A DNA stretch of 64,000 nt. Origin: Dysgonomonas sp. 25. GTDB taxonomy: Bacteria > Bacteroidota > Bacteroidia > Bacteroidales > Dysgonomonadaceae. Each line of letters starts with the position of its first letter. The stretch's first letter is position 1. The stretch lies in contig NZ_QVMN01000001.1 in the NCBI RefSeq assembly GCF_010501075.1, positions 372,001 to 436,000 on the forward strand, in the 5' to 3' direction. Positions 1-8,616 of the stretch are shown here, piece by piece. A model generated the notes under the pieces. That model did not search any database. It was not told the DNA's origin and was given only the letters and a program-made list of their open reading frames with translations. The position numbers and the translations under genes are program-made.

Positions 1-144
1 AACTGGGAAGATTATGCCAGAAGTTACATGCTCGGACGTGGCATCTGGGGAGGAGCAGGCGACGGCGACTGGATGAATATTTCGAACTTTGCGTCGGATG
101 CTTTAGAAAACGAACAAAGCCCATGGATACGATTGGCTTGGTAA
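1..144 (+). CDS. C-terminal end of a DUF1266-like protein (partial)
   Basis: The frame is open from the first base and ends with TAA at 142-144, giving the last 47 residues of a protein that starts outside the window. The tail has YMLGRGIWGG and ends SPWIRLAW. The pattern of an aromatic/Arg/Gly helix followed by SPW-x-x-x-x-W is what I recall at the C-terminus of DUF1266 proteins, a family of unknown function often found near toxin-like or immunity genes. The family call rests only on this tail. The next gene starts 19 nt downstream on the same strand. Confidence 0.6.
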   Translation, partial: NWEDYARSYMLGRGIWGGAGDGDWMNISNFASDALENEQSPWIRLAW

Positions 145-163
145 TTTAAGTATAAAGATATAA

Positions 164-1147
164 GTGAAAATAGGCAATATAGAATTTCCTGAAAATCCGC
201 TGTTTTTAGCACCCATGGAGGATGTGACCGATATGGGCTTCCGCTTGTTATGCAAACGTTTCGGGGCAGATATGGTATACACCGAGTTTGTCTCGAGCGA
301 TGCGCTTATCCGCCGTGTAAACAAAACCGAAGCCAAAATGGCTATTAGCGAACGTGAACGCCCTGTCGCCATACAGATATACGGGCGCGAAGTGGACGCT
401 ATGGTGGAAGCGGCTAAGATATGCGAAGAGTACAATCCCGATATATTGGATATCAACTTCGGATGCCCGGTGAAGAAGGTTGCCGGAAAAGGGGCGGGTT
501 CGGGTATGATGCGAACGCCCGAATTGATGCTCGAAATCACCCGTGCTGTTGTGAAAGCGGTGAACATCCCTGTCACCGTGAAAACTCGTTTGGGATGGGA
601 CCATGAATCCAAAATAATTGTAGAACTTGCCGAACAGTTGCAGGATTGCGGCATACAAGCACTGACTATACACGGGCGCACACGTTCACAGATGTATACG
701 GGAGAAGCCGACTGGACGCTTATTTCGGCTGTAAAGAATAATCCACGCATGCATATTCCGATAATCGGCAACGGTGATGTAACAACGCCTGAAATTTGCC
801 GGCAACGATTCGACGAAACGCATGTAGATGCCGTGATGATAGGGCGCGGAAGTATCGGCGCACCTTGGATTTTCGAGGAGATGAAGCACTACCTCGAGAC
901 CGGAGAGTTATTGCCTAAAAAGCCATTTGCCTACTATCTGGAGATACTGAAAGATATGATTCGCGAGAATGTGAGCAATGCTGGCGAACGGGGCGGAATA
1001 CTCCACAGCCGCCGGCATCTGGCAGCCTCACCCCTCTTCAAAGGGATAGCCGATTTCAAAAAGACACGGGTTGCCATGCTCAGGGCTGATACGGTAGACG
1101 AGCTATTCGCAATTATGGACGATATACCGAATAAGTTTGAAGTATGA
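164..1147 (+). CDS. dusB: tRNA-dihydrouridine synthase (DusB-like)
   Basis: Flavin enzyme that reduces uridines to dihydrouridine in the D-loop of tRNAs. The 327-residue protein is a TIM barrel. It begins with the flavin-binding segment LAPMEDVTD, carries the INFGCPVKKV motif whose Cys (about residue 101) is the catalytic acid, and has the phosphate-binding GNGDV and IGRGSIGAPW segments late in the barrel, followed by a short helical domain. The start is GTG at 164; the reading frame has no better upstream choice before the previous stop. The last four bases overlap the ATG of the following lipoprotein gene (ATGA), so the two are probably co-translated. Confidence 0.93.
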   Translation: MKIGNIEFPENPLFLAPMEDVTDMGFRLLCKRFGADMVYTEFVSSDALIRRVNKTEAKMAISERERPVAIQIYGREVDAMVEAAKICEEYNPDILDINFGCPVKKVAGKGAGSGMMRTPELMLEITRAVVKAVNIPVTVKTRLGWDHESKIIVELAEQLQDCGIQALTIHGRTRSQMYTGEADWTLISAVKNNPRMHIPIIGNGDVTTPEICRQRFDETHVDAVMIGRGSIGAPWIFEEMKHYLETGELLPKKPFAYYLEILKDMIRENVSNAGERGGILHSRRHLAASPLFKGIADFKKTRVAMLRADTVDELFAIMDDIPNKFEV

Positions 1148-2631
1148 AATACCACATAATAAGCATCATAGCTGCACTTTTTCTATTGTCTTCCTGTTCC
1201 ATTTTGAACAAAGAGAAGTCTTCAGAAGAAGTAACTACCTACAAAATAAACAGTTACATCATCAACCCTTCCGAGAAGAAAATATATGTTGAAGGGATGA
1301 TTGGAGGTAAAAGAAAAAATGAAGATGGTTCTGTCACGCATTGGGATGGTATTCAGGTAGTACAGGATAGGAGTATAAACTACAAAAAAACTAAACTGAT
1401 TGTATTTGGGAGGTATATTAAGTTCAAAGAATACTTCAACCTATTAGACAGCCTGTCGGATGCGCGGTTTATATACGGTACATCCTACTTTACCGATGGC
1501 AAAAAAGTCTATGGCGAAAGATATGGAGAACTGGAAGAAATGATAGACATTTCGGAATATAAACGGATAAACGACTTCCTGTATCAAAAAAACGGCGAAT
1601 TATATGCCTATAATCCAGATTCTTATGCCACCCAGATGGATTCTGTCATCGGACTCGAATATTTCGACACATCATCAGTCAAGCATATAGATAGACATTA
1701 TTTTACGACTAAAGACGGGTTATATTGGTTAGGGTCGCACCTCGATTCGAAAGATCGCACCATGTTTTGGTCATACGATTCGCGACTATTAGAAAAGAAT
1801 GAAGACGGAAACGGCGAAGCAATCACTTACTCTAACTATTTCACCTACAACAACTCAGTATATGCATATAATAGCTCCGAAATAAAGAGACTGGACTTAG
1901 ATGCCAGCAAAACGAAAAAGATTATATTAGAACCTAACCGACCATCCAATTGGATAAGTGCGCTGCTCACCGATGGCAATAACACATACGAGTGTAGCGA
2001 GACAAGTGAGTTTTATCTTATCGATACTGCAAGGGTAAAACTGCCTGCAAATATAACCGGATGGATACCAATAATTTACCGTTCAGGATATTATAAGAAA
2101 GGAAAAGATTTATATATAGATGCGTGTGCCTCTGCAAGTGTAGATGGTTCTATCGTATGGACGCCCGACGGTTTTTATAATGTCATTAAAGATGGAAGAT
2201 ATGCCAAATACCTAATGATACCGGTAGGCAATATCTGGATTAAGAATTATGCAACCGGCGAATACGAGATAATAGATCATACTCAATATAAGCTATACAA
2301 GTCCAATTTCTACACATACAAAGGCTTACTTTACATCAACAACAGGCCGGTTGTGAACGACATAGATGTCGATAAATTGACCTATTTCAGTTACAATGGG
2401 AAAAAGTCTGCTTTTCTGACAGATGGAAAACACCTGCTATATGCCGATGGGAATTTCGGATATTCGGAAGAGAATAATACACAGAAACTTACCTTGCCTC
2501 TGCCCGACTTCAAGACATTGAGCGTAATTGAATATAATATACTTATCGACAAAAATTATATCTATAACGGAAGAAATAATACAGTCATCCCCCGCAAAAA
2601 ATTAGGGTTCGAAGTGGTAGTGTATAAATAG
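1144..2631 (+). CDS. DKNYY-type lipoprotein
   Basis: 495-residue exported protein. The N-terminus has a signal peptide ending in the lipobox LLSSC, so it should be lipidated and held at the envelope. The rest is a series of degenerate repeats of the type tyrosine-rich strand plus D-G-K/N (for example FTDGKKVYGE, LTDGKHLLYAD and LIDKNYIYNGR), which matches the DKNYY family, predicted beta-propeller-like and of unknown function. It overlaps the dusB stop by 4 nt, but there is no obvious functional link to tRNA modification. The coding region is richer in A and T than dusB. It is followed by an 86-nt gap with no clear hairpin. Confidence 0.75.
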   Translation: MKYHIISIIAALFLLSSCSILNKEKSSEEVTTYKINSYIINPSEKKIYVEGMIGGKRKNEDGSVTHWDGIQVVQDRSINYKKTKLIVFGRYIKFKEYFNLLDSLSDARFIYGTSYFTDGKKVYGERYGELEEMIDISEYKRINDFLYQKNGELYAYNPDSYATQMDSVIGLEYFDTSSVKHIDRHYFTTKDGLYWLGSHLDSKDRTMFWSYDSRLLEKNEDGNGEAITYSNYFTYNNSVYAYNSSEIKRLDLDASKTKKIILEPNRPSNWISALLTDGNNTYECSETSEFYLIDTARVKLPANITGWIPIIYRSGYYKKGKDLYIDACASASVDGSIVWTPDGFYNVIKDGRYAKYLMIPVGNIWIKNYATGEYEIIDHTQYKLYKSNFYTYKGLLYINNRPVVNDIDVDKLTYFSYNGKKSAFLTDGKHLLYADGNFGYSEENNTQKLTLPLPDFKTLSVIEYNILIDKNYIYNGRNNTVIPRKKLGFEVVVYK

Positions 2632-2717
2632 TTCCATATTTTAACACAAATTTTGAGGCTAAAACAATAGAAATTACTATTTTAGACTGTACAAGTTGTA
2701 CCTAATACCCTCTTGAT

Positions 2718-3446
2718 ATGAATAATCATAAGAAAGGATTTTTCAATAATCTCCTGCAAAAAGTAAAAAGCCTTTTCGGAAAGAAGAAACCGATAAAAGT
2801 TTATTTCGTTTCGGGGATGTGCAACCCATGCTCTGTCTTTGACGAAATAGTCCTCCCCGAAGGTTACGAGAAAGTATACATCGAATGGCTCATTCCGTAC
2901 GAAGGCGAATCACTAAACGATTATGCCCGCCGTATGGCAGAGGATATAGATACAGCGCAGCCGTTCGTATTGGCAGGCTATTCGTTCGGGGCGGTTATCA
3001 TACAGGAAATGAACAAATTCCTGACACCACAGAGAAACATTATAATGGCTTCCATGAAATCGTCCGAAGAAATCCCTACCCTTTTCAAAGTTGCTAAACG
3101 GGCACATTTTGTCGGCTTCGTTCCCAAATCGGTATTCGGCGCGACCAAGTTCGTCACCAATGTTTTTTCCCGCATCCTGTTCGATATGCCTCCGGAGCAG
3201 GTAGCAGCCTTGATGGTTCACACCGATCCGGTGTATGTGCGATGGGCGGTAGACCAGATTACGCAATGGCAACCGGAATCGGAATCTCCGAATACTTATC
3301 ATATACATGGGACAAAAGACCAGATTTTCCCATATAAGCAGATAAAAATGCCTTACACCATAGAAGAAGCCGATCACCTGATGCCTGTGACACATGCCCG
3401 GGAAGTGAGCCGCTATCTGGCAGAAATATTTGCAATAAAGCAATAG
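2718..3446 (+). CDS. alpha/beta-hydrolase fold protein
   Basis: 242 residues, no signal peptide, with a basic amphipathic start (NNLLQKVKSLFGKKKP). The nucleophile elbow is GYSFGA (Ser at about residue 89), preceded by the strand VYFVSGM. A late HGTKDQIFP segment supplies the acidic residue, and the final EEADHLMPV carries the catalytic His. These are standard for small esterases or lipases of the alpha/beta-hydrolase fold. The substrate is unknown. The gene stands alone between the lipoprotein and cysS, with cysS 75 nt downstream. Confidence 0.75.
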   Translation: MNNHKKGFFNNLLQKVKSLFGKKKPIKVYFVSGMCNPCSVFDEIVLPEGYEKVYIEWLIPYEGESLNDYARRMAEDIDTAQPFVLAGYSFGAVIIQEMNKFLTPQRNIIMASMKSSEEIPTLFKVAKRAHFVGFVPKSVFGATKFVTNVFSRILFDMPPEQVAALMVHTDPVYVRWAVDQITQWQPESESPNTYHIHGTKDQIFPYKQIKMPYTIEEADHLMPVTHAREVSRYLAEIFAIKQ

Positions 3447-3484
3447 AATAAGCCGAAAAGCAATCTGCATTTAGTTATTTTGCC

Positions 3485-3492
3485 TACCTTTG
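3485..3492 (+). promoter_or_regulatory. -7 element (TACCTTTG) upstream of cysS
   Basis: TACCTTTG fits the Bacteroidetes -7 consensus TAnnTTTG and lies 29 nt before the ATG at 3522. No good TTTG is visible 19-20 nt upstream. It supports starting cysS at 3522 rather than at the in-frame TTG at 3480, which lies upstream of this element. Confidence 0.5.
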
Positions 3493-3521
3493 TAAGTCGA
3501 AATAATTACAGTCGTACGATT

Positions 3522-4994
3522 ATGCAGAAACTATCTATTTATAATACATTAACCCGTACTAAGGAAGTATTCGAACCGCTTCATGCACCTCATGTCGGGA
3601 TGTATGTCTGCGGGCCGACGGTCTATGGCGATCCGCATTTGGGACATGCCCGTCCGGCTATTACATTTGACATCCTTTTCCGTTATCTGACGCACCTCGG
3701 ATATAAAGTGCGTTATGTGCGCAATATCACCGATGTAGGCCACTTAGAAAATGATGCGGACGAAGGGGAAGATAAGATTGCCAAAAAAGCCCGCCTCGAA
3801 CAACTGGAACCGATGGAAGTGGTGCAATACTATACCAACCGCTACCATGCAGCTATGGAAGCGCTGAATGTACTTCCTCCGTCTATCGAGCCGAGAGCAT
3901 CGGGGCATATTATAGAACAGATAGAATCGATAAAAGAGATACTGAAAAATGGCTATGCCTACGAAAGTAACGGTTCAGTCTATTTCGACGTAGAAAAATA
4001 TAACAAAGATTACGATTACGGCATTCTTTCGCATCGCAATATAGAGGAAATGCTGAATACTACGCGCGATTTGGACGGTCAGGATGAAAAGCGCAGTAAG
4101 GTAGATTTTGCCTTGTGGAAAAAAGCGTCTCCCGAGCATATTATGCGTTGGCCTTCGCCATGGAGCGACGGTTTCCCCGGATGGCATATCGAATGTTCTA
4201 CTATGAGTATCAAATACTTGGGACAAGAATTCGACATTCACGGAGGAGGACTGGATTTAATGTTCCCGCACCACGAATGTGAAATCGCCCAGAATACAGC
4301 GATAGAAAAGCATCGTGTAGTAAAATACTGGATGCATAACAATATGATTACTGTCGGCGGACAGAAAATGGGAAAATCACTCGGCAACTTTATTTGCCTT
4401 GAAGAATTTTTCACGGGTAACCATTGCATGCTCAATCAGTTATACAGCCCGATGACAATTCGCTTCTTTATCCTGCAAGCGCACTATCGTAGTACGGTAG
4501 ATTTCAGCAACGAAGCGCTACAAGCTGCCGAGAAAGGCATGCAACGATTGTTGGATGCATATAATAAGATAGCGAAAATAACACCGTCGTCGACATCGTC
4601 GGCTAATGTAAAAGGTATTCGTGAGAAATGTTACGAGGCAATGAATGACGACTTGAACTCGGCAATTGTTATCTCTCAATTATTCGAAGCGGCAACGATT
4701 ATCAACTCGAGCTGTGATGGAAAAACGGCACTCACACAGGAAGATATAACAGAACTGCAAGAGGTTTTCGACTTATTCCTGTTCAATATCTTAGGGATAA
4801 AAGATGAATCGAAAGGCGGAAACAACGCGCATCTCGAAGCATATTCCAAAGCCATTGATTTGCTGCTCGATATCCGCGCCAAAGCCAAAGCCAACAAAGA
4901 TTGGGCAACGTCCGACCAGATACGGGACGAACTGGCAAAAATCGGTTTCGACATCAAGGACGGGAAAGAAGGAACCGAGTGGAAGTTGAAATAA
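3522..4994 (+). CDS. cysS: cysteinyl-tRNA synthetase
   Basis: Class I aminoacyl-tRNA synthetase that charges tRNA-Cys. From the ATG at 3522 the protein is 490 residues. The zinc-binding Cys30 sits in YVCGPTVYG, the HIGH-type motif is HLGH (39-42), the second metal site is GWHIECS, and the KMSKS-type loop is KMGKS (282-286). The LEEFFTGN segment after it is a Bacteroidetes-style insertion before the anticodon-binding domain. The gene is monocistronic by layout. Its TAA stop is followed immediately by an intergenic repeat, so no conventional terminator is visible. Confidence 0.96.
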   Translation: MQKLSIYNTLTRTKEVFEPLHAPHVGMYVCGPTVYGDPHLGHARPAITFDILFRYLTHLGYKVRYVRNITDVGHLENDADEGEDKIAKKARLEQLEPMEVVQYYTNRYHAAMEALNVLPPSIEPRASGHIIEQIESIKEILKNGYAYESNGSVYFDVEKYNKDYDYGILSHRNIEEMLNTTRDLDGQDEKRSKVDFALWKKASPEHIMRWPSPWSDGFPGWHIECSTMSIKYLGQEFDIHGGGLDLMFPHHECEIAQNTAIEKHRVVKYWMHNNMITVGGQKMGKSLGNFICLEEFFTGNHCMLNQLYSPMTIRFFILQAHYRSTVDFSNEALQAAEKGMQRLLDAYNKIAKITPSSTSSANVKGIREKCYEAMNDDLNSAIVISQLFEAATIINSSCDGKTALTQEDITELQEVFDLFLFNILGIKDESKGGNNAHLEAYSKAIDLLLDIRAKAKANKDWATSDQIRDELAKIGFDIKDGKEGTEWKLK

Positions 4995-5243
4995 TTTTAT
5001 CTATATATTTTTAGTTGACGAGTAAACAAGTAGACGAGTTGACAAGAAAAGGTAACTTAGTAAAAACTGCCGAAAGGAGTATAAGTTTGTTACTTTTTTG
5101 ATATATTTTGTCATCCCGAGCAGAGGCGAGGGATCTCACCCCGATAATATAACGGGATGCTTCGTTTCACTCAGCATGACAAACAGAAAAAAAAAAGTAA
5201 CTTCAGAGAAGCACTCGAAATAGATATACTTTTGTTACTTTTT
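4995..5243. repeat. composite intergenic repeat, locus A
   Basis: Starts directly after the cysS stop with TTTTATCTATATAT and a GTTGACAAG-type segment. Two 52-bp units (5047-5098 and 5192-5243) follow, each bounded by AAAA(A/G)GTAAC and GTTACTTTTT as inverted ends. Between them lies an imperfect palindrome bounded by TTGTCA and TGACAA (5108-5182) that contains GGGATGCTTCGTTTCACTC. The same modules recur at 15352-15643 and 56594-56954, and in reduced form at 39968-40081. The second unit contains TATACTTTTG, which probably serves as the tyrS promoter. No gene is seen in this gap. Confidence 0.75.
5227..5234 (+). promoter_or_regulatory. -7 element of tyrS inside a repeat unit
   Basis: TACTTTTG matches TAnnTTTG and lies inside the right-hand 52-bp repeat unit, 52 nt upstream of the tyrS ATG. 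No clear TTTG box is found at the usual spacing. If it works, the repeat provides the promoter for tyrS. Confidence 0.45.
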
Positions 5244-5286
5244 GAGGAAAAATGGTTATTATATTGTAAAACATAATATTAAATCG

Positions 5287-6579
5287 ATGAATTTTGTTGA
5301 AGAACTGAGATGGAGAGGCATGATCCATGAAATTATGCCGGGTACTGAAGAACAATTGCAGAAAGAAATCACATCGGGTTATGTGGGTATAGACCCTACT
5401 GCCGATTCGCTGCACATTGGTCATTTGGTAAGCGTTATGATGCTCAAGCATCTGCAACGTGCAGGTCATCGCCCTATTGCCCTCATCGGGGGTGCAACGG
5501 GTATGATTGGCGACCCATCGATGAAGTCGCAGGAGCGTAATCTCCTCGACGAACCCACTTTGCGTCACAATCAGGAGGCCATCAAAAAACAATTGTCTAA
5601 ATTCCTCGATTTCGATTCGGACAAACCGAACAAAGCTGTTTTAGTCAATAATTACGACTGGATGAAGGATTACACTTTCCTTGATTTCATCCGTGACATT
5701 GGTAAACATATTACCGTGAATTATATGATGGCTAAAGATTCGGTCAAAAAGCGTCTGAATGGAGAATCGTCTGTGGGAATGTCGTTTACCGAATTTTCTT
5801 ATCAGCTTCTTCAAGGTTACGATTATGTACATCTCTATAAAGAATATGACTGCCGCCTGCAAATGGGTGGTTCGGATCAATGGGGAAACATCACGACAGG
5901 TACCGAGTTAATCCGCCGCACCGCCGGAGGAGAAGCTTACGCCCTTGTTTGCCCGCTTATCACAAAAGCCGACGGCACCAAGTTCGGCAAAACCGAATCA
6001 GGTAACGTATGGCTCGATCGCCGCTATACTTCGCCATATAAGTTTTACCAGTTCTGGGTAAACGTGAGCGACGAAGATGCCGAAAGATATATCAAAATAT
6101 TCACCGCGCTCAGCAAGGAAGAGATAGATATATTGGTCGAAGAGCAAAAAGCCGCGCCACACTTACGCCCGTTGCAGAAACGATTGGCTAAGGAAATAAC
6201 CGTAATGGTTCACTCGCAGGAAGATTACGAAACAGCCGTGGAAGCGTCGAATATCCTTTTTGGAAATGCGACGGCCGAAGCATTGAAAAAGCTGGATGAA
6301 GAAACATTCCTCCAAGTATTCGAAGGCGTACCGACATTCGATATTTCGCGCGACGAACTGGCCGGTGGCATCAAAGCTGTCGACCTGCTAACAGAAAAAG
6401 CGGCTGTATTTCCATCGAAAGGGGAAATGCGTAAGACGGTTCAGGCAGGTGGCGTGACGGTAAACAAAGAAAAATTATCGGAATTCGACCAAAACATAGA
6501 TTCGTCATATCTCATTGCAGATAAATACATTATTGCGCAACGAGGTAAGAAAAACTATTTTGTTCTGGTAGCGAAGTAG
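5287..6579 (+). CDS. tyrS: tyrosyl-tRNA synthetase
   Basis: Class I synthetase that charges tRNA-Tyr. I take the ATG at 5287, giving 430 residues that begin [11 protein letters not shown]. The frame continues upstream to a TTG at 5242, but that start falls in the repeat. Motifs: [13 protein letters not shown] (HIGH at 43-46), the tyrosine-recognition segment [15 protein letters not shown] at 232-236, and a C-terminal S4-like RNA-binding domain ([12 protein letters not shown]). The tRNA-Gln gene follows 75 nt after the stop from its own promoter. Confidence 0.96.
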   Translation: MNFVEELRWRGMIHEIMPGTEEQLQKEITSGYVGIDPTADSLHIGHLVSVMMLKHLQRAGHRPIALIGGATGMIGDPSMKSQERNLLDEPTLRHNQEAIKKQLSKFLDFDSDKPNKAVLVNNYDWMKDYTFLDFIRDIGKHITVNYMMAKDSVKKRLNGESSVGMSFTEFSYQLLQGYDYVHLYKEYDCRLQMGGSDQWGNITTGTELIRRTAGGEAYALVCPLITKADGTKFGKTESGNVWLDRRYTSPYKFYQFWVNVSDEDAERYIKIFTALSKEEIDILVEEQKAAPHLRPLQKRLAKEITVMVHSQEDYETAVEASNILFGNATAEALKKLDEETFLQVFEGVPTFDISRDELAGGIKAVDLLTEKAAVFPSKGEMRKTVQAGGVTVNKEKLSEFDQNIDSSYLIADKYIIAQRGKKNYFVLVAK

Positions 6580-6597
6580 AATTTTATAGTGCAAATA

Positions 6598-6629
6598 TTT
6601 GGAAGTTTCGACAAATCGTTCTATTTTTG
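6598..6629 (+). promoter_or_regulatory. promoter of tRNA-Gln
   Basis: TTTG (6598-6601), 20 nt spacer, TATTTTTG (6622-6629): a full Bacteroidetes -33/-7 promoter. It would start transcription about 20 nt before the mature tRNA. Confidence 0.7.
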
Positions 6630-6654
6630 CACTGCTTTTAACGAAGCGAGGTAT

Positions 6655-6725
6655 TGTCCCATGGTGTAACGGTAGCACTACAGTTTTTGGTACTGTCTGT
6701 CTAGGTTCGAATCCTGGTGGGACAA
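6655..6725 (+). tRNA. tRNA-Gln (anticodon TTG)
   Basis: 71 nt cloverleaf. The acceptor stem TGTCCCA pairs with TGGGACA (6718-6724), followed by discriminator A. The D-arm is GTG/CAC. The anticodon stem ACAGT/ACTGT encloses the 7-nt loop TTTTGGT with anticodon TTG. The T-arm holds GGTTCGAATCC. The 3' CCA is not encoded. Confidence 0.95.
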
Positions 6726-6731
6726 CGCAAG

Positions 6732-6758
6732 AAGCGGCTAATTTAGCCGCTTTTCTTG
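6732..6758 (+). terminator. terminator after tRNA-Gln
   Basis: Nine-base-pair stem AAGCGGCTA / TAGCCGCTT with a 3-nt loop, followed by a T-rich tract. It starts 6 nt after the tRNA. Confidence 0.75.
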
Positions 6759-6817
6759 TTTTTATACGACTGTATGAAATTTTATTGTTAAAAAATACTC
6801 CCGCTATTTATTTTCAT

Positions 6818-6825
6818 TATCTTTG
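6818..6825 (+). promoter_or_regulatory. -7 element (TATCTTTG) with a long leader before the ABC-F gene
   Basis: TATCTTTG fits the -7 consensus. It would give a leader of about 190 nt before the ABC-F start at 7026. The leader has no recognised riboswitch. A short out-of-frame ATG (about 7000) overlaps the start codon region. Confidence 0.4.
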
Positions 6826-7025
6826 TTTTAGTATTCACGAAAAACCGTAGAAATGTAATAGATAAGAAACCACCTGACTACAAATTAGGTTTCATCGCCG
6901 ATAGCAAATATATCTGAAACAGGATATTCAGTTTGTTATTGGTTCTATTGCAATTATTTCACATCAATTTTATCATTAATCTTATAGGGTGTAATCTATG
7001 CCTTATAGTTATATGCTTGAGTATT

Positions 7026-8615
7026 ATGAATATCGTGAGTATACAAGATTTCAGCTATCAGCATCCCGACCGCGATGCGCTCTTTAAAAATATAAGCCTC
7101 TACATAAACGAAGGGCAGAAAATTGCCTTAGTCGGCAGAAACGGCATTGGCAAAACGACTTTATTGCGCGCAATAATAAATAATCCGGTATATCCGAATA
7201 TCAAAGTGGATGTGCAGCCTTTCCATATACCTCAAGAGACTAACATCCATGAGGAACAGAACGTCGCCCAAGTCTTGGAAGTGGAAGAGAAAATAGAGGC
7301 ATTAAATGCTATCGCTTCCGGCAGTACCGAGCAACACTACTTCGACATCATCGGCGACGACTGGGACATAGAAAGCAAGATAGAATCTGCACTCGATTAT
7401 TGGGGAATATCCGATGTAAAGCCCGATACGCCATTGAGGGAATTGAGCGGAGGCGAGCAGACTAAAGTCTTTTTAGCGGCAATCATCTTAAAAAAGCCCC
7501 GCTTTATCCTGTTGGATGAGCCAACGAACCATCTCGACAGCGCATCACGCGATAAATTATATAAATGGATAAAAGAGACCTCCGCTACGTTGCTTATCGT
7601 GAGCCACGACAGGTATTTATTGAACTTGCTCACTGACATTTACGAATTGTCCGGCGACAAGGTTAGCTATTATCCGGGGAATTATGATAATTACGTAAAA
7701 CAGAAGAAGGCCGAGCAGGATGCTTTAGTCAGGCAAATAGATAGCCAGAAACAGGAATTAAAGAAAGCCAAAAGGAAGCAACAGGAGGTTGCCGAGGCAA
7801 GACAGCGTCAGGAATCGCGGGGAAGCGCTAAAACAGCTAAAAAGGCATTGCCTCGTATTATCGCTAATGCCAAAAAAGGGTTAGCTGAAAATACAACTGC
7901 CGAGTTAGCTGATACGCATAACAAGAAAATCAGCGACTTACACGAATCCATCGGCAAGTTGCAGGAGAACATCGACCAAAACAAACATCTGAAAGTACAG
8001 ATAGAAAATTCCCTGCTGCATCGGGGTAAGACGTTGATAGAAGCCACCGAACTAAACTATGCCTACGGGAAAGAAAGTGTATGGAAAGAAGGTATAAGCT
8101 TTACGATTTCGAGTGGCGAACGCATATTGATAAAAGGAGGAAACGGAACGGGCAAAACAACGCTTATCAAGCTCGTAACCAAAGGACTGAAACCAACTAA
8201 AGGCACTCTCCAATTAGCGGCGTTCGATTACATGTATCTCGACCAGCAATATTCTATAATAGACCAACGAAAAAGTGTTTACGAGCAGGCACAAAGTTTC
8301 AATATCGATATGCCCGAGCATGAAGTGAAGATGCACTTAGCCCGTAGTTTGTTTCCTGCCGATTCGTGGAATAAGCCTTGTGCGGCTTTGAGTGGCGGGG
8401 AGAAGATGAAGCTATCGCTCTGTTCGCTGATTATTTCGGCTAAAGTGCCGGATATACTAATTCTGGATGAGCCGACCAATAATCTCGATATAGATAGTAT
8501 GAGTGTATTGAGTTCTACCATACAAGGGTATTCCGGCACGCTACTCCTTATCAGCCACGACAGGTATTTTGTCGAAGAAGTTGGTATCGAAAGGGTTATT
8601 GATTTGGATGAATGA
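7026..8615 (+). CDS. ABC-F family ATPase
   Basis: Soluble protein with two ABC domains and no membrane segments. ABC-F proteins act on the ribosome, as translation factors or antibiotic-protection proteins. The first domain has Walker A GRNGIGKTT, signature LSGGEQ and Walker B LLDEPTNHLD. A lysine/glutamine-rich coiled coil forms the linker (about residues 215-310). The second domain has GGNGTGKTT, LSGGEK and LILDEPTNNLD. From the ATG at 7026 (MNIVSIQDF) the protein is 529 residues; the frame is open upstream to a TTG at 6933, but that part encodes a hydrophobic stretch unlike the family. It converges with folC, leaving only 1 nt between stops. It cannot be assigned to a resistance class by eye. 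Confidence 0.88.
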   Translation: MNIVSIQDFSYQHPDRDALFKNISLYINEGQKIALVGRNGIGKTTLLRAIINNPVYPNIKVDVQPFHIPQETNIHEEQNVAQVLEVEEKIEALNAIASGSTEQHYFDIIGDDWDIESKIESALDYWGISDVKPDTPLRELSGGEQTKVFLAAIILKKPRFILLDEPTNHLDSASRDKLYKWIKETSATLLIVSHDRYLLNLLTDIYELSGDKVSYYPGNYDNYVKQKKAEQDALVRQIDSQKQELKKAKRKQQEVAEARQRQESRGSAKTAKKALPRIIANAKKGLAENTTAELADTHNKKISDLHESIGKLQENIDQNKHLKVQIENSLLHRGKTLIEATELNYAYGKESVWKEGISFTISSGERILIKGGNGTGKTTLIKLVTKGLKPTKGTLQLAAFDYMYLDQQYSIIDQRKSVYEQAQSFNIDMPEHEVKMHLARSLFPADSWNKPCAALSGGEKMKLSLCSLIISAKVPDILILDEPTNNLDIDSMSVLSSTIQGYSGTLLLISHDRYFVEEVGIERVIDLDE

Positions 8616-8616
8616 T

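Noticed and set aside
5108-5182. TTGTCA...TGACAA palindrome as a rho-independent terminator of cysS
   Set aside because: The pairing is imperfect and there is no T tract; it is a repeat module found at three loci.
6599-6850. 83-codon frame spanning tRNA-Gln and its terminator
   Set aside because: The tRNA cloverleaf, promoter and terminator account for this sequence.
6933-7025. N-terminal extension of the ABC-F gene from TTG at 6933
   Set aside because: It would add a hydrophobic segment not found in the family; ATG at 7026 gives the normal start.
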